Assembly: GCA_964639075.1 (NCBI GenBank)
Contig: CAZXCB010000096.1
Location: 1-11,735, forward strand
From: JAENVU01 sp964639075
Lineage (GTDB): Bacteria > Actinomycetota > Acidimicrobiia > IMCC26256 > JAENVU01
Direction: 5' to 3'
DNA length: 11,735 nt
The stretch's first letter is position 1; each line of letters opens with the position of its first letter. Below the pieces are notes generated by a model, which saw nothing but the letters and a program-made list of their open reading frames with translations, ran no database searches and was not told where the DNA came from. This document shows, piece after piece, positions 1 to 6,283 of the stretch. A program made the position numbers and the translations under genes.

Positions 1-403
1 TGAGCTGCGCGATGTGCCCACCCTCGAGCCCCTCGATCACGTACATCTCCCACAGCGGTCGGGTGCGGTCGAGGTGGCGGGCCGCGATGCGGACCGCGAG
101 CTCGGCGAGCTGATGACGATCGCCCGGCGGCGGCACCGCGATGTGTCGCAGGTGGAAGTCGAGGTCGAAGTCGGGGTCCTCGATCCAGTACGGGTGGTCG
201 AGCCCCATCGGGACGTCGACGAGGCGCCGACGGAACGGCGGTACCAGGTGCAGCCGCGATTCGACGAGGGCGCGGACGTCCTCGTAGCCGACCGGGTGCG
301 GTGCCGTGTCCGGATCGAAGACCGCCAGCGACGCGACGTGCCCGTACATGGTGGGCCCTTCGAGCCGCAGGAAGCTGCTGTCGAGGCCGGTGAGCTGCTT
401 CAT
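1..403 (-). CDS. WS/DGAT-family O-acyltransferase, N-terminal part (runs off left edge)
   Basis: Only the first 134 codons are in the window. Translation from the ATG at 403 begins MKQLTGLDSSFLRLEGPT, the typical opening of bifunctional wax ester synthase/acyl-CoA:diacylglycerol acyltransferases. Further typical segments follow: HLVPPFRRRLVDVP, HPYWIEDPDFDLDFHLRH, and RPLWEMYVIEGLEGGHIAQL at the edge. These enzymes move an acyl group from acyl-CoA to diacylglycerol or a fatty alcohol, making storage lipid at the membrane. The catalytic HHxxxDG motif normally comes just after the last residue visible here, so activity cannot be judged. The start is supported by AAGGAG (plus-strand 413-418) nine bases upstream of the ATG. 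The gene diverges from the lipoprotein gene at 488, leaving an 84-bp shared upstream region. The family call is firm; substrate preference is unknown. Confidence 0.9.
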   Translation of the reverse strand, partial: MKQLTGLDSSFLRLEGPTMYGHVASLAVFDPDTAPHPVGYEDVRALVESRLHLVPPFRRRLVDVPMGLDHPYWIEDPDFDLDFHLRHIAVPPPGDRHQLAELAVRIAARHLDRTRPLWEMYVIEGLEGGHIAQL

Positions 404-472
404 GCCGGTCGGCTCCTTCGCTCGAGCGCCGTGGCGCACCGGCCGCGGGAAGCCGCCACGGTACCGGGGTTG

Positions 473-478
473 TACCCT
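473..478 (+). promoter_or_regulatory. -10 element TACCCT, probable leaderless start
   Basis: TACCCT fits the actinobacterial -10 consensus TANNNT and ends nine bases before the GTG at 488. Transcription would therefore begin at or next to the start codon. This agrees with the lack of a Shine-Dalgarno sequence there. Four genes in the window share this arrangement. No convincing -35 is seen. Confidence 0.45.
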
Positions 479-487
479 TCCCTGCTC

Positions 488-1411
488 GTGAAGCTGGTCC
501 GCCGCCTCGTGCAGGCCGTCGTCGTCACCGCGATGGTCGTGGTCCCCGCCGCCTGCGGCTCGCCGATCTACGTCGCGTCGTGTCAGAAGAAGCTCGTGAG
601 CTCCAGCGCGGGCCCCATCACGGACGCGAACCTCACCGAGATCTCGGGCATCCACGTCGGCGTGCGCAACCCGTCGACGTGGTGGGTGCACAACGACTCC
701 GGCGACTCCGCGCGCGTCTTCGCGCTCGACGCGACCGGCACCACGCGTGGCACGTACACGTTCGGCGGCGCGGCTGCCGTCGACTGGGAGGACATGACCG
801 TCGTGCCCGGCCCGGCACCGGGCAGCGGCACGATCTACGCGGCCGACATCGGCGACAACCCCGGCACGCGGACCGAGATCCAGCTCTACCGCGTCGACGA
901 ACCTGTCGTGCCCGCGTCCGGAACCGCACCGACGGACACGCTCACCGGGGTCGAGACGTTGCACCTCACGTACCCGGACGGTCCCCACGACGCCGAGACG
1001 TTCATGATCGATCCGGTCACCAACGACGTGATCGTCGTGACGAAGCTCCTCACCGGAGGGACCGTCGGCGTGTACCGCGCCGCCGGACCGCTCACCGCGG
1101 GCAGCACCACACAGCTGACCCGTGTCGCCGACCTCGCGTACCCGACCGGGCTCGCGAACGCAGTCACGGGCGGCGACGTCAGCGCCGACGGCCTCACGGT
1201 CGCCATCCGGAGCTACGGCGCGATCCGCGTCTACACGCGGGCGAAGAGCAAGGCGCTCTGGACCGCGCTCGCGGCGCCGGGATGCGCCGCGACGGTGCCC
1301 GCGGAGGTGCAGGGCGAGGCGATCGGCTTCAACGCCACCGGCTCGTCGTTCACGACCGTGAGCGAGGGTGCGAGCCAGTTCCTCCACTCCGCGTCGGTCG
1401 CGTCGAGCTGA
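488..1411 (+). CDS. exported lipoprotein with a probable beta-propeller fold
   Basis: The 307-residue product starts with a basic-hydrophobic signal (VKLVRRLVQAVVVTAMVVVP), then AAC with Cys23 as the likely lipidated residue. The lipobox is not canonical because Pro sits at -3. The mature part has short acidic and aromatic motifs spaced like propeller blades: WWVHNDSGD (65-73), DWEDM (99-103), YAADIGDN (117-124), PHDAETFMIDP (166-176) and QGEAIGF (275-281). The conserved Asp and Glu could bind metal, but I cannot name a reaction; similar proteins are annotated as WD40-like or esterase-like propellers. The reading frame is open from position 14. I place the start at GTG 488 because it gives a complete signal peptide, sits nine bases after TACCCT, and avoids overlap with the opposite-strand acyltransferase. 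TTG 470 is an alternative. The DoxX gene follows convergently after 33 bp. Confidence 0.7.
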   Translation: MKLVRRLVQAVVVTAMVVVPAACGSPIYVASCQKKLVSSSAGPITDANLTEISGIHVGVRNPSTWWVHNDSGDSARVFALDATGTTRGTYTFGGAAAVDWEDMTVVPGPAPGSGTIYAADIGDNPGTRTEIQLYRVDEPVVPASGTAPTDTLTGVETLHLTYPDGPHDAETFMIDPVTNDVIVVTKLLTGGTVGVYRAAGPLTAGSTTQLTRVADLAYPTGLANAVTGGDVSADGLTVAIRSYGAIRVYTRAKSKALWTALAAPGCAATVPAEVQGEAIGFNATGSSFTTVSEGASQFLHSASVASS

Positions 1412-1444
1412 CGCGAGGATCCGGCCCGAGGACGCGCGCCCGGT

Positions 1445-1966
1445 TCAGCTCTCCGACTTCGCCGTCGGCCTCCAGAAGACGGCGAGCAGCGCGACCGCAC
1501 CACCGCCACCCGCGACCGCCGCGACCAGGATGCCCTTCCAGCCCCACAGCCAGGACGAGGTGATCTCGTAGTCGATCGCCCACTTGCCCGCGCCGATGCC
1601 CGCGAGCGCGAGCCCGCTCAGCAACAGCGTGAGCACGTACTCGTAGCCCTCGCCGGGCCGGAAGATGAAGAACCCGTTCTTCAGGTGGTTGGTGATCAGC
1701 GCGACCAGCATCACGCCGATCACGCCCGCGGCGGCGAGCGGTTGCAGGAAGCCGACGATCAGCATCGCCCCGCAGACGAGCTCGGTGACGCTCGCGGTCC
1801 ACGCGTGGAGGATGCCCGGCTTCATGCCGAGCGACTCGAACCATCGGGCCGTGCCCGCGATCTTGCCGCCGCCCCAGATGTGGTTGTAGCCGTGGGCGAT
1901 CATCACGACACCGACCGCGATCCGCAGGATGAGGATCCCGGCGTCGATGCCTTCGTAGTTGTGCAC
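1445..1966 (-). CDS. DoxX-family membrane protein
   Basis: The 173-residue product begins VHNYEGIDAGILILRIAVGV and has the DoxX signature: a first helix ending in AHGYNHIWGGGKIAGTARWF, then ASVTELVCGAMLIVGFLQP and an NHLKNGFF segment. Predicted membrane helices lie at about 9-29, 54-74, 76-94, 108-126 and 144-165. The first four match the DoxX core and the fifth is a C-terminal extension. DoxX proteins are small inner-membrane proteins, some linked to quinone or thiol redox chemistry and to oxidative stress; the role here is unknown. The GTG start is preceded by a perfect AGGAGG (plus-strand 1974-1979) at seven bases, one of the best ribosome-binding sites in the window. The gene stands alone, convergent with the lipoprotein gene and divergent from the zinc-ribbon gene. 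Confidence 0.88.
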   Translation of the reverse strand: MHNYEGIDAGILILRIAVGVVMIAHGYNHIWGGGKIAGTARWFESLGMKPGILHAWTASVTELVCGAMLIVGFLQPLAAAGVIGVMLVALITNHLKNGFFIFRPGEGYEYVLTLLLSGLALAGIGAGKWAIDYEITSSWLWGWKGILVAAVAGGGGAVALLAVFWRPTAKSES

Positions 1967-2065
1967 GGCGGCGCCTCCTGGGTGCTCGGTCGCGGCGAAC
2001 CTACCGTCTCACCGGCCCTCCGACCGTGGACCGCAGGGATGCGCGACCGCGGCGGGCGCGCCGCG

Positions 2066-2096
2066 TACCGTGCGAGACCCCGTCGCCGACCGGAGG
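2066..2096 (+). promoter_or_regulatory. -10 element and ribosome-binding site that decides the start at 2103
   Basis: TACCGT at 2066-2071 fits the TANNNT -10 pattern and would start a short leader near 2079. GGAGG at 2092-2096 directly abuts the ATG at 2097, so it cannot serve that codon. It lies six bases before the in-frame GTG at 2103, which is therefore preferred. Confidence 0.45.
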
Positions 2097-2102
2097 ATGG
2101 CC

Positions 2103-2294
2103 GTGGACCTCGCACCGATGCCCGTCACCTGTCCCCGTTGCGGCTCGGCCGTCGAACAGCGCTTCTACGGGCCGTGTGCGGGGTGCGTGACCGAGTTGCG
2201 CACGAGGTTCGACGCGGTCGCCCGGGACGTCGAGGTCGCCGAGTACGTCCCCAAGATGAACGTGACCCCCAACGCCGTCGCCACCAAGGAGTGA
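2103..2294 (+). CDS. small zinc-ribbon protein (63 residues)
   Basis: The product starts VDLAPMPVTCPRCGSAVEQR and has two Cys pairs, C10-P-R-C13 and C25-A-G-C28, spaced as in a compact zinc ribbon. An amphipathic stretch (ELRTRFDAVARDVEVAEYV, 31-49) and an unstructured tail follow. Such mini-proteins are common in actinobacteria and usually lack a defined role; nucleic-acid or protein binding is plausible but not shown. The GTG is chosen over the ATG six bases earlier because GGAGG is spaced correctly only for the GTG. The amidohydrolase starts 49 bp downstream on the same strand but has its own predicted -10 element, so the two genes may not form a simple operon. Confidence 0.7.
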   Translation: MDLAPMPVTCPRCGSAVEQRFYGPCAGCVTELRTRFDAVARDVEVAEYVPKMNVTPNAVATKE

Positions 2295-2300
2295 AGCCGA

Positions 2301-2323
2301 TACCCTGACGCAGACGTCAGGTT
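2301..2323 (+). promoter_or_regulatory. -10 element overlapped by an inverted repeat (putative operator)
   Basis: TACCCT at 2301-2306 is a good -10 hexamer. It overlaps the inverted repeat CCTGACG (2304-2310), CAGA, CGTCAGG (2315-2321). With one mismatch the arms extend to nine bases (2302-2323). A dimeric repressor bound here would cover the -10 and start site of the amidohydrolase gene. It has no T-run, so it does not look like a terminator of the preceding small gene. No regulator gene lies next to it. Confidence 0.5.
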
Positions 2324-2343
2324 GCGCGACCCCGGGGGGACCC

Positions 2344-3531
2344 ATGCGGACCGAGGACATGATCCTGGTGAGCGTCGACGATCACGTCGTCGAACCGCCC
2401 ACCCTCTTCGACGCCCACCTGCCCGAGAGGTGGAAGGACGCGGCGCCCAGGAGCGTGCACCGCGACGGCATCGACGTGTGGGAGTTCGAGGGGAACGTCA
2501 TCCCCAACATCGGGCTCAACGCCGTCGCCGGCCGTCCGCCCGAGGAGTACAACATCGAGCCGACGTCCTACGACATGATCCGCGCCGGGTGCTACGACAT
2601 CCACGAGCGCGTCAAGGACATGAACCGCAACGGCGTGCTCGGCTCGATGTGCTTCCCGAGCTTCGTGCAGTTCTGCGGACAGCTGTTCTCCAAGTCGAGC
2701 GACCTCGACACCGCGATCCACCTGTTGCGCGCGTACAACGACTGGCACATCGACGAGTGGTGCGGCACCTATCCGGGGCGCTTCATGCCGTTGTCGATCC
2801 CGCCGATCTGGGACCCAGAGCTGATGGCCGACGAGGTCCGACGCGTCGCGAAGAAGGGCTGCCACGCGGTCACGTTCTCGGAGAACCCGTACAAGCTCGG
2901 TTGGCCGCACATCTTCGGCGACCACTGGGACCCGTTCTTCGCCGCGTGCGAAGACGAGGGCACCGTCATCTGCCTGCACATCGGGTCGTCGTCGACGCAG
3001 ATCGAGATCGCGCCGGGCGCGCCGATCGACGTGATGATCACGCTCACGCCGCTCAACACGATGCAGGCCGCGACCGACCTCGTATGGAGCCCGGTGTTGC
3101 GCAAGTTCCCGAACCTGCAGTTCGCGCTCAGCGAGGGCGGCACCGGCTGGATCCCGTACTGGCTCGAGCGCCTCGACTACGTGTACCACCAGCACCGGTT
3201 CTGGACCCACCAGGACTTCGGCGACGCGCTGCCGTCACAGGTCGCGCGGGACCACTTCTCGTTCTGCTTCATCAGCGACCGCAGCGGCGTCGAGCAACGC
3301 GACGCGATCGGTGTCGACAGCATCACGTGGGAGTGCGACTATCCACACTCGGACTCGAGCTGGCCGCACTCCCCCGAGTCGCTGACCAAGCAGCTCGCGG
3401 GCATCGACGACGCCGTCGTGAACAAGTTCACCCACGAGAACGCGATGCGGATCTACCGCTACGACCCGTTCTCGGTGATCTCGAAGGAGCAGGCGACCGT
3501 CGGCGCGCTCCGCGCCCAGGTCACCGCCTGA
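2344..3531 (+). CDS. amidohydrolase-family metal-dependent hydrolase
   Basis: The 395-residue product belongs to the Amidohydro_2 (PF04909-like) TIM-barrel hydrolases and decarboxylases. Metal-site features are visible: SVDDHVVEP with D12-x-H14 on strand 1, LHIGSS with H212, LSEGGTGW with E264, and the catalytic acid D332 in ECDYPHSDSSWP. The closing HENAMRIY (364-371) is a family hallmark. The length is normal for the family. In actinobacteria this subgroup occurs among catabolic gene sets, including aromatic and steroid breakdown, but the substrate cannot be read from sequence. The ATG has a G-rich ribosome-binding site (run of G ending in A at 2334-2340). Expression may be controlled through the inverted repeat at 2302-2323. 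The 3' end overlaps the opposing dioxygenase gene by 11 bp. Confidence 0.9.
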   Translation: MRTEDMILVSVDDHVVEPPTLFDAHLPERWKDAAPRSVHRDGIDVWEFEGNVIPNIGLNAVAGRPPEEYNIEPTSYDMIRAGCYDIHERVKDMNRNGVLGSMCFPSFVQFCGQLFSKSSDLDTAIHLLRAYNDWHIDEWCGTYPGRFMPLSIPPIWDPELMADEVRRVAKKGCHAVTFSENPYKLGWPHIFGDHWDPFFAACEDEGTVICLHIGSSSTQIEIAPGAPIDVMITLTPLNTMQAATDLVWSPVLRKFPNLQFALSEGGTGWIPYWLERLDYVYHQHRFWTHQDFGDALPSQVARDHFSFCFISDRSGVEQRDAIGVDSITWECDYPHSDSSWPHSPESLTKQLAGIDDAVVNKFTHENAMRIYRYDPFSVISKEQATVGALRAQVTA

Positions 3532-4537
3532 GTCGTCCCGCACAGCTGGGCGAGCGCGTCGGGATGCCGCCGCGCAGGAGATCCTCGACCGCGGCGAAGT
3601 CGTGGGCACGGAGCCAGAGGCGCAGGAGGTGTCGCCGCCGGGCCGGATCGGGATCGTCCTCGTAGGCCTCGCGGCTGTGGAGGATCACCGAGTTGTTCAG
3701 CCACTGGATGTCGCCGGGCCGGAAGTCCATCTCCACGTGGAAGGCCGGGTCGTTCGCAATCGCCTCGATCTGCTCCATCGCCTCCACCTGCCGCTCGGTG
3801 AGGCGGGGGGCATCGGCGTGACGTTGCGCGTCGCGGATGTACCAACCGATGTAGAAGAAGCGCGGCCGGCCGTCGACGTCGTGGAGCACCGGCAGCTCGT
3901 AGAAGGGGTGCTCGCCCGGTGACTCCTCGCCGTTGCGATCCCACGGCATCGCCGCGTAGAGCGTGTCGACCAGCGTGGGGTCGCGCCGCAACAGCTCGTT
4001 GTAGACCGCTGCCGCGCTCACGATCCGGCTCTCGCCGCCGCGTCGTGCGCGACGGAGGCACAGCAGACCGATGACGTCCGCGCCGTCGGTGTGGAAGTCT
4101 TGGCGCGCGTTGGTGCGGTAGAGCCGGACCTCGGGACCGGTGCGCGCGACCCGCTCGTCGATGACGTGGCCCAGGGTGGTCCCGGCCGCGTCCTGACTCA
4201 CCGGAGTGCCGAGGTGGAGGCCGAGCCCGACGTACGCGAGCTCGATCTCATGCTCGGTCAACTCCTCGACGGGGAACCCGCGCACGAGGGCGAACCCGCG
4301 ACCGTCGCGCAGCTCCCGGGACCACGCCGCGAGGCGCTCGCCGGTGCCCGTCGGCGCGAACGACTCCACGGTCAGCGTCTCGGGCGTCAGCCCTTCGCGT
4401 TGCGCCGCGCGGGCGGCGTCGACGATCGCAGCGCGCAGGCGCTCGTCGAGGACCTCGGTCCACGCGTCGGGCGCGCCGACGTCCGACGCGGTCCACACCG
4501 CGCCGGACGTGATGGGCTGGTGAGGCGTGTCGGCCAC
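3521..4537 (-). CDS. TauD/TfdA-family Fe(II)/2-oxoglutarate dioxygenase
   Basis: The 338-residue product carries the full 2-His-1-Asp iron site: H149-T-D151 in RQDFHTDGADVIGLL and distal H287 in NNSVILHSREAYEDD. The C-terminal RRHLLRLWLR supplies the 2-oxoglutarate-binding arginine, R302 or R306 by comparison with TauD. Such enzymes hydroxylate or oxidatively cleave small organic substrates using O2 and 2-oxoglutarate. The substrate is not evident; taurine itself is unlikely, as the similarity is to the wider family. The GTG start lies five bases after the stop of the cadI-like gene and lacks a clear Shine-Dalgarno sequence, which suggests translational coupling and one transcript from the cadI promoter. 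This places a dioxygenase under apparent ArsR control, which I do not recall as a standard arrangement. The last 11 bp overlap the amidohydrolase gene tail to tail. Confidence 0.88.
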   Translation of the reverse strand: MADTPHQPITSGAVWTASDVGAPDAWTEVLDERLRAAIVDAARAAQREGLTPETLTVESFAPTGTGERLAAWSRELRDGRGFALVRGFPVEELTEHEIELAYVGLGLHLGTPVSQDAAGTTLGHVIDERVARTGPEVRLYRTNARQDFHTDGADVIGLLCLRRARRGGESRIVSAAAVYNELLRRDPTLVDTLYAAMPWDRNGEESPGEHPFYELPVLHDVDGRPRFFYIGWYIRDAQRHADAPRLTERQVEAMEQIEAIANDPAFHVEMDFRPGDIQWLNNSVILHSREAYEDDPDPARRRHLLRLWLRAHDFAAVEDLLRGGIPTRSPSCAGRLRR

Positions 4538-4542
4538 GGCGG

Positions 4543-5016
4543 TCAGCCGCAACAGCCGGTGGGCGCCGCGTCGGCAGTGGGCGCCGTGTCGCACGCGAAC
4601 CCCTCGAGGTCGTCGTGCTTCACGTACCACTCCCACCGCTGACCGTCGGGTGCCTCGAGCCAGGTCTCGGTCTTCGCCGCGAAGCAGCAATTGGTGTCGG
4701 CCACCTCCGTGGTCTCGAGCCCGTCGGCACGCAGCCGGGTCTCCGCCGCGCTGACCTCGTCGGCCGACGCGACCTCGACGCCGAGATGGTTGATCGTGCC
4801 CGGCTCCCCCACGCCCGAGAAGAGCACGAGCTTAAGCGGCGGGCTGGCGATCGCGAAGTTGGCGTAGCCGGGCTTCACCTTCACCGGCCCGATCCCGAAC
4901 ATGCGGGAGTAGAAGTCGATCGCGGCGTCGAGGTCGTCGACGTTGAGGGCGAGCTGCAGGCGTCCGGTCTCGGGGGCTTCGAGGTCGGGGGCGAGCTGGT
5001 CGAGGTGGGTGGTCAT
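4543..5016 (-). CDS. cadI: CadI/ArsI-family metalloenzyme (VOC fold)
   Basis: The 157-residue product closely resembles Mycobacterium tuberculosis CadI and the ArsI C-As lyases. Matching segments are RLQLALNVDDLDAAIDFYSR (19-38), KPGYANFAIASPPLKLVLFS (48-67), INHLGVEV (75-82) and TNCCFA (108-113). C110-C111 match the vicinal Cys pair that holds trivalent arsenic in ArsI. Q21, H77 and E129 fall at the spacing expected for the ArsI Fe(II) ligands (as I recall them). A second vicinal pair, C155-C156, lies at the C-terminus, as in CadI. ArsI demethylates methylarsenite and cleaves aromatic arsenicals; CadI is induced by cadmium and arsenicals. Sequence alone does not separate the two activities. 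The ATG at 5016 is preceded by GGAG at a normal distance. The reading frame remains open to 5112, but that part is promoter DNA. The product has a 16-residue extension before the usual family start. Confidence 0.9.
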   Translation of the reverse strand: MTTHLDQLAPDLEAPETGRLQLALNVDDLDAAIDFYSRMFGIGPVKVKPGYANFAIASPPLKLVLFSGVGEPGTINHLGVEVASADEVSAAETRLRADGLETTEVADTNCCFAAKTETWLEAPDGQRWEWYVKHDDLEGFACDTAPTADAAPTGCCG

Positions 5017-5054
5017 GGTGCGCTCCGTTCGCTGGGCGTTCACCCGTCGTCCAC

Positions 5055-5082
5055 TTGGCATCGACGGTGGTCTATGTATACT
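5055..5082 (+). promoter_or_regulatory. predicted arsR promoter (TTGGCA-N16-TATACT)
   Basis: TTGGCA at 5055-5060 and TATACT at 5077-5082 are separated by 16 bp and closely match the housekeeping sigma consensus, unusual in such GC-rich DNA. The start site would fall near 5089, at the left edge of the ATCGA palindrome, so ArsR bound there would block initiation. Confidence 0.7.
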
Positions 5083-5103
5083 CCTCCCATCGACTATCGT
5101 CAA
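5075..5103 (-). promoter_or_regulatory. predicted cadI promoter (TTGACG-N17-TATACA), overlapping the arsR promoter
   Basis: On the minus strand TTGACG (5103-5098) and TATACA (5080-5075) are separated by 17 bp, a near-ideal promoter. Its -10 shares the TATA core (5077-5080) with the plus-strand arsR promoter, and its -35 lies inside the ATCGA palindrome. Start would be near 5068, giving a leader of about 50 nt before cadI. Confidence 0.7.
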
Positions 5104-5121
5104 TATCGACATTCATCGATG
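5088..5121. promoter_or_regulatory. putative ArsR operator: 34-bp imperfect palindrome of ATCGA half-sites
   Basis: CATCGA (5088-5093) and TCGATG (5116-5121) form the outer arms of a palindrome centred between 5104 and 5105; 12 of 17 base pairs match, including GTC/GAC near the centre. ATCGA-like units recur at 5089, 5096, 5105 and 5115. ATCGA-N6-TCGAT (5105-5120) is a tighter inner repeat. The site covers the arsR start point and the cadI -35, as expected for an ArsR/SmtB-type repressor acting on both genes. Binding is inferred. Confidence 0.6.
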
Positions 5122-5131
5122 TGACCTGCGT

Positions 5132-5148
5132 CCTCCCGGGAGGCCTCC
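5132..5148 (+). promoter_or_regulatory. arsR ribosome-binding site inside a palindrome
   Basis: GGGAGG (5138-5143) lies five bases before the arsR ATG. It is the right half of the perfect 12-bp palindrome CCTCCCGGGAGG (5132-5143), and its GGAGG is followed at once by CCTCC (5144-5148). The Shine-Dalgarno sequence can thus pair with complements on either side, which could hold arsR translation low. Confidence 0.5.
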
Positions 5149-5484
5149 ATGGACGTCAAGGAGATCACGAACTGCTGCGGACCGGTCCTCGCGGCTCCGC
5201 TCGGCGAGCACGAGGCCGAGGAGCTCGCGGCCGCGTTCAAGGTCGTCGCGGACCCGGTGCGGCTGCGGCTCCTGAGCCTCATCGCCGCCGCCGGCGAACG
5301 CTGCGCGTGCGACCTGGTCGCCCCGCTCGGCAAGAGCCAGCCGACCATCAGCCACCACCTGTCGGTGCTCACCGACTCGGGCCTCGTCCGGCGCGAGAAG
5401 CGCGGCAAGTGGGCCTGGTACTCCGTGGCGCCGGAGCGGATGCAGGTGCTGCGCGACGCGCTCGGCACTCCGGTCCCCGCGTGA
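5149..5484 (+). CDS. arsR: ArsR-family metalloregulator
   Basis: The 111-residue product is a winged-helix ArsR/SmtB repressor. The core reads AFKVVADPVRLRLLSLIAAA (29-48), then a recognition helix with SQPTISHHLSVL and a wing with GLVRREKRGKWAWYSV. Candidate As(III) ligands are the N-terminal pair C9-C10 and C52/C54 in ERCACDLV. This resembles the Corynebacterium glutamicum ArsR1 arrangement (two N-terminal Cys plus one near the DNA-binding helix) more than the E. coli CVC-only site. Without metal it should bind the palindrome at 5088-5121 and repress both its own operon and cadI; arsenite or antimonite binding would release it. The start has a strong but structured ribosome-binding site. 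The aquaporin and arsC genes follow on the same strand. Confidence 0.93.
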   Translation: MDVKEITNCCGPVLAAPLGEHEAEELAAAFKVVADPVRLRLLSLIAAAGERCACDLVAPLGKSQPTISHHLSVLTDSGLVRREKRGKWAWYSVAPERMQVLRDALGTPVPA

Positions 5485-5581
5485 GCGACGTGAGCGACGC
5501 CCCACGCGCAGCAGACTGCGGCGCGTGAGGGCGGAGCGGGGCCGGACCGGCCCGGCCCGCAGGGCCAAGAGGGCGAAGCGC

Positions 5582-6283
5582 GTGAACCCGCTCGCCCGGC
5601 GTGCGTTCGCCGAGCTGCTCGGGACCGCGTTCCTCGTTGCGGTCGTCGTCGGCTCGGGGATCATGGCCGTCCGCCTCTCCCCGAACGACGTCGGACTCCA
5701 GTTGCTCGAGAACTCGATCGCGACCGGCGCGGGGCTCGTCGCGTTGATCCTCGCGTTCGGTTCCGTCTCCGGCGCCCACTTCAACCCGGTGGTGAGCCTG
5801 GTGGACTGGCGCCTCGGCGGGTTGAGCGGGCGCGAGCTCGGCGTGTACTCGGCCGCGCAGGTCGTCGGCGCGTGCCTCGGCTGCATGGTCGCCAACGTGA
5901 TGTTCGAGATCGACGCGATCGACGTGTCGACGAAGGTCCGCAGCGGGTCCGGCGTCTTCGTCGCCGAGATCGTGGCGACGCTCGGGCTCCTGCTCGTGAT
6001 CATCGGATCCGGCCGCAGCAATCACCGGTCGACGCCGTTCGCCGTCGGCGCCTACATCGGCGCCGCGTACTTCTTCACCAGCTCCACGAGCTTCGCGAAC
6101 CCGGCGGTCACGATCGGCCGGACGCTCTCCGACACGTTCGCGGGGATCGCGCCGGAGAGTGTTCCGGCGTTCGTCGGCGCGCAGTTGATCGGCGCGCTCG
6201 TCGGGCTCGGTGTGATCTTGCTGCTGTTCCCGACCGTCGACGCCGACGACGTCGTCGTCCCGCACGAAGCGGAGCTCTCGTGA
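5582..6283 (+). CDS. aqpS: MIP/aquaporin-family channel, AqpS-like arsenite channel
   Basis: The 233-residue product has six membrane segments in two repeats. The first half-helix carries HFNPVVSL (NPV at 68-70 in place of NPA). The second carries FANPAVTIGR (NPA at 173-175). The residue after the second NPA is Val176, not the Arg that normally lines the selectivity filter; I recall the same replacement in Sinorhizobium meliloti AqpS, which conducts arsenite. The arsR-aquaporin-arsC order also matches the Sinorhizobium locus, where the channel stands in for an ArsB or Acr3 pump and lets As(III) leave down its gradient. I chose GTG 5582 (VNPLARRAFAELLGT) because aquaporins begin just before this helix and GAGG lies upstream. 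GTG 5525 would add 19 basic residues. The stop overlaps the arsC start in GTGA. Transport specificity is inferred from context. Confidence 0.87.
   Translation: MNPLARRAFAELLGTAFLVAVVVGSGIMAVRLSPNDVGLQLLENSIATGAGLVALILAFGSVSGAHFNPVVSLVDWRLGGLSGRELGVYSAAQVVGACLGCMVANVMFEIDAIDVSTKVRSGSGVFVAEIVATLGLLLVIIGSGRSNHRSTPFAVGAYIGAAYFFTSSTSFANPAVTIGRTLSDTFAGIAPESVPAFVGAQLIGALVGLGVILLLFPTVDADDVVVPHEAELS

Noticed and set aside
14..487. Plus-strand reading frame upstream of the lipoprotein, which would make a 465-residue protein
   Set aside because: The opposite strand at 1-403 encodes a clear WS/DGAT N-terminus with its own ribosome-binding site, and a signal peptide begins at 488. The upstream codons form a highly charged, low-complexity shadow.
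2317..3210. Minus-strand open frame of 297 codons
   Set aside because: It is antisense to the amidohydrolase, is rich in Arg/Val/Asp as expected for a high-GC shadow frame, and has no recognisable motif.
3521..4537. Taurine dioxygenase (tauD) as a specific name
   Set aside because: Only the family-level iron and 2-oxoglutarate motifs are recognisable. No sulfonate transporter or sulfur-starvation context is present.
5017..5112. Longer start for the cadI-like protein
   Set aside because: The added codons cover the promoter and palindrome and match nothing in the family. The ATG at 5016 has a ribosome-binding site.
5369..6265. Minus-strand open frame of 298 codons across arsR and the aquaporin gene
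   Set aside because: The plus-strand genes have full family motifs. This frame is dominated by Arg, Glu, Asp and His, typical of antisense in GC-rich DNA.
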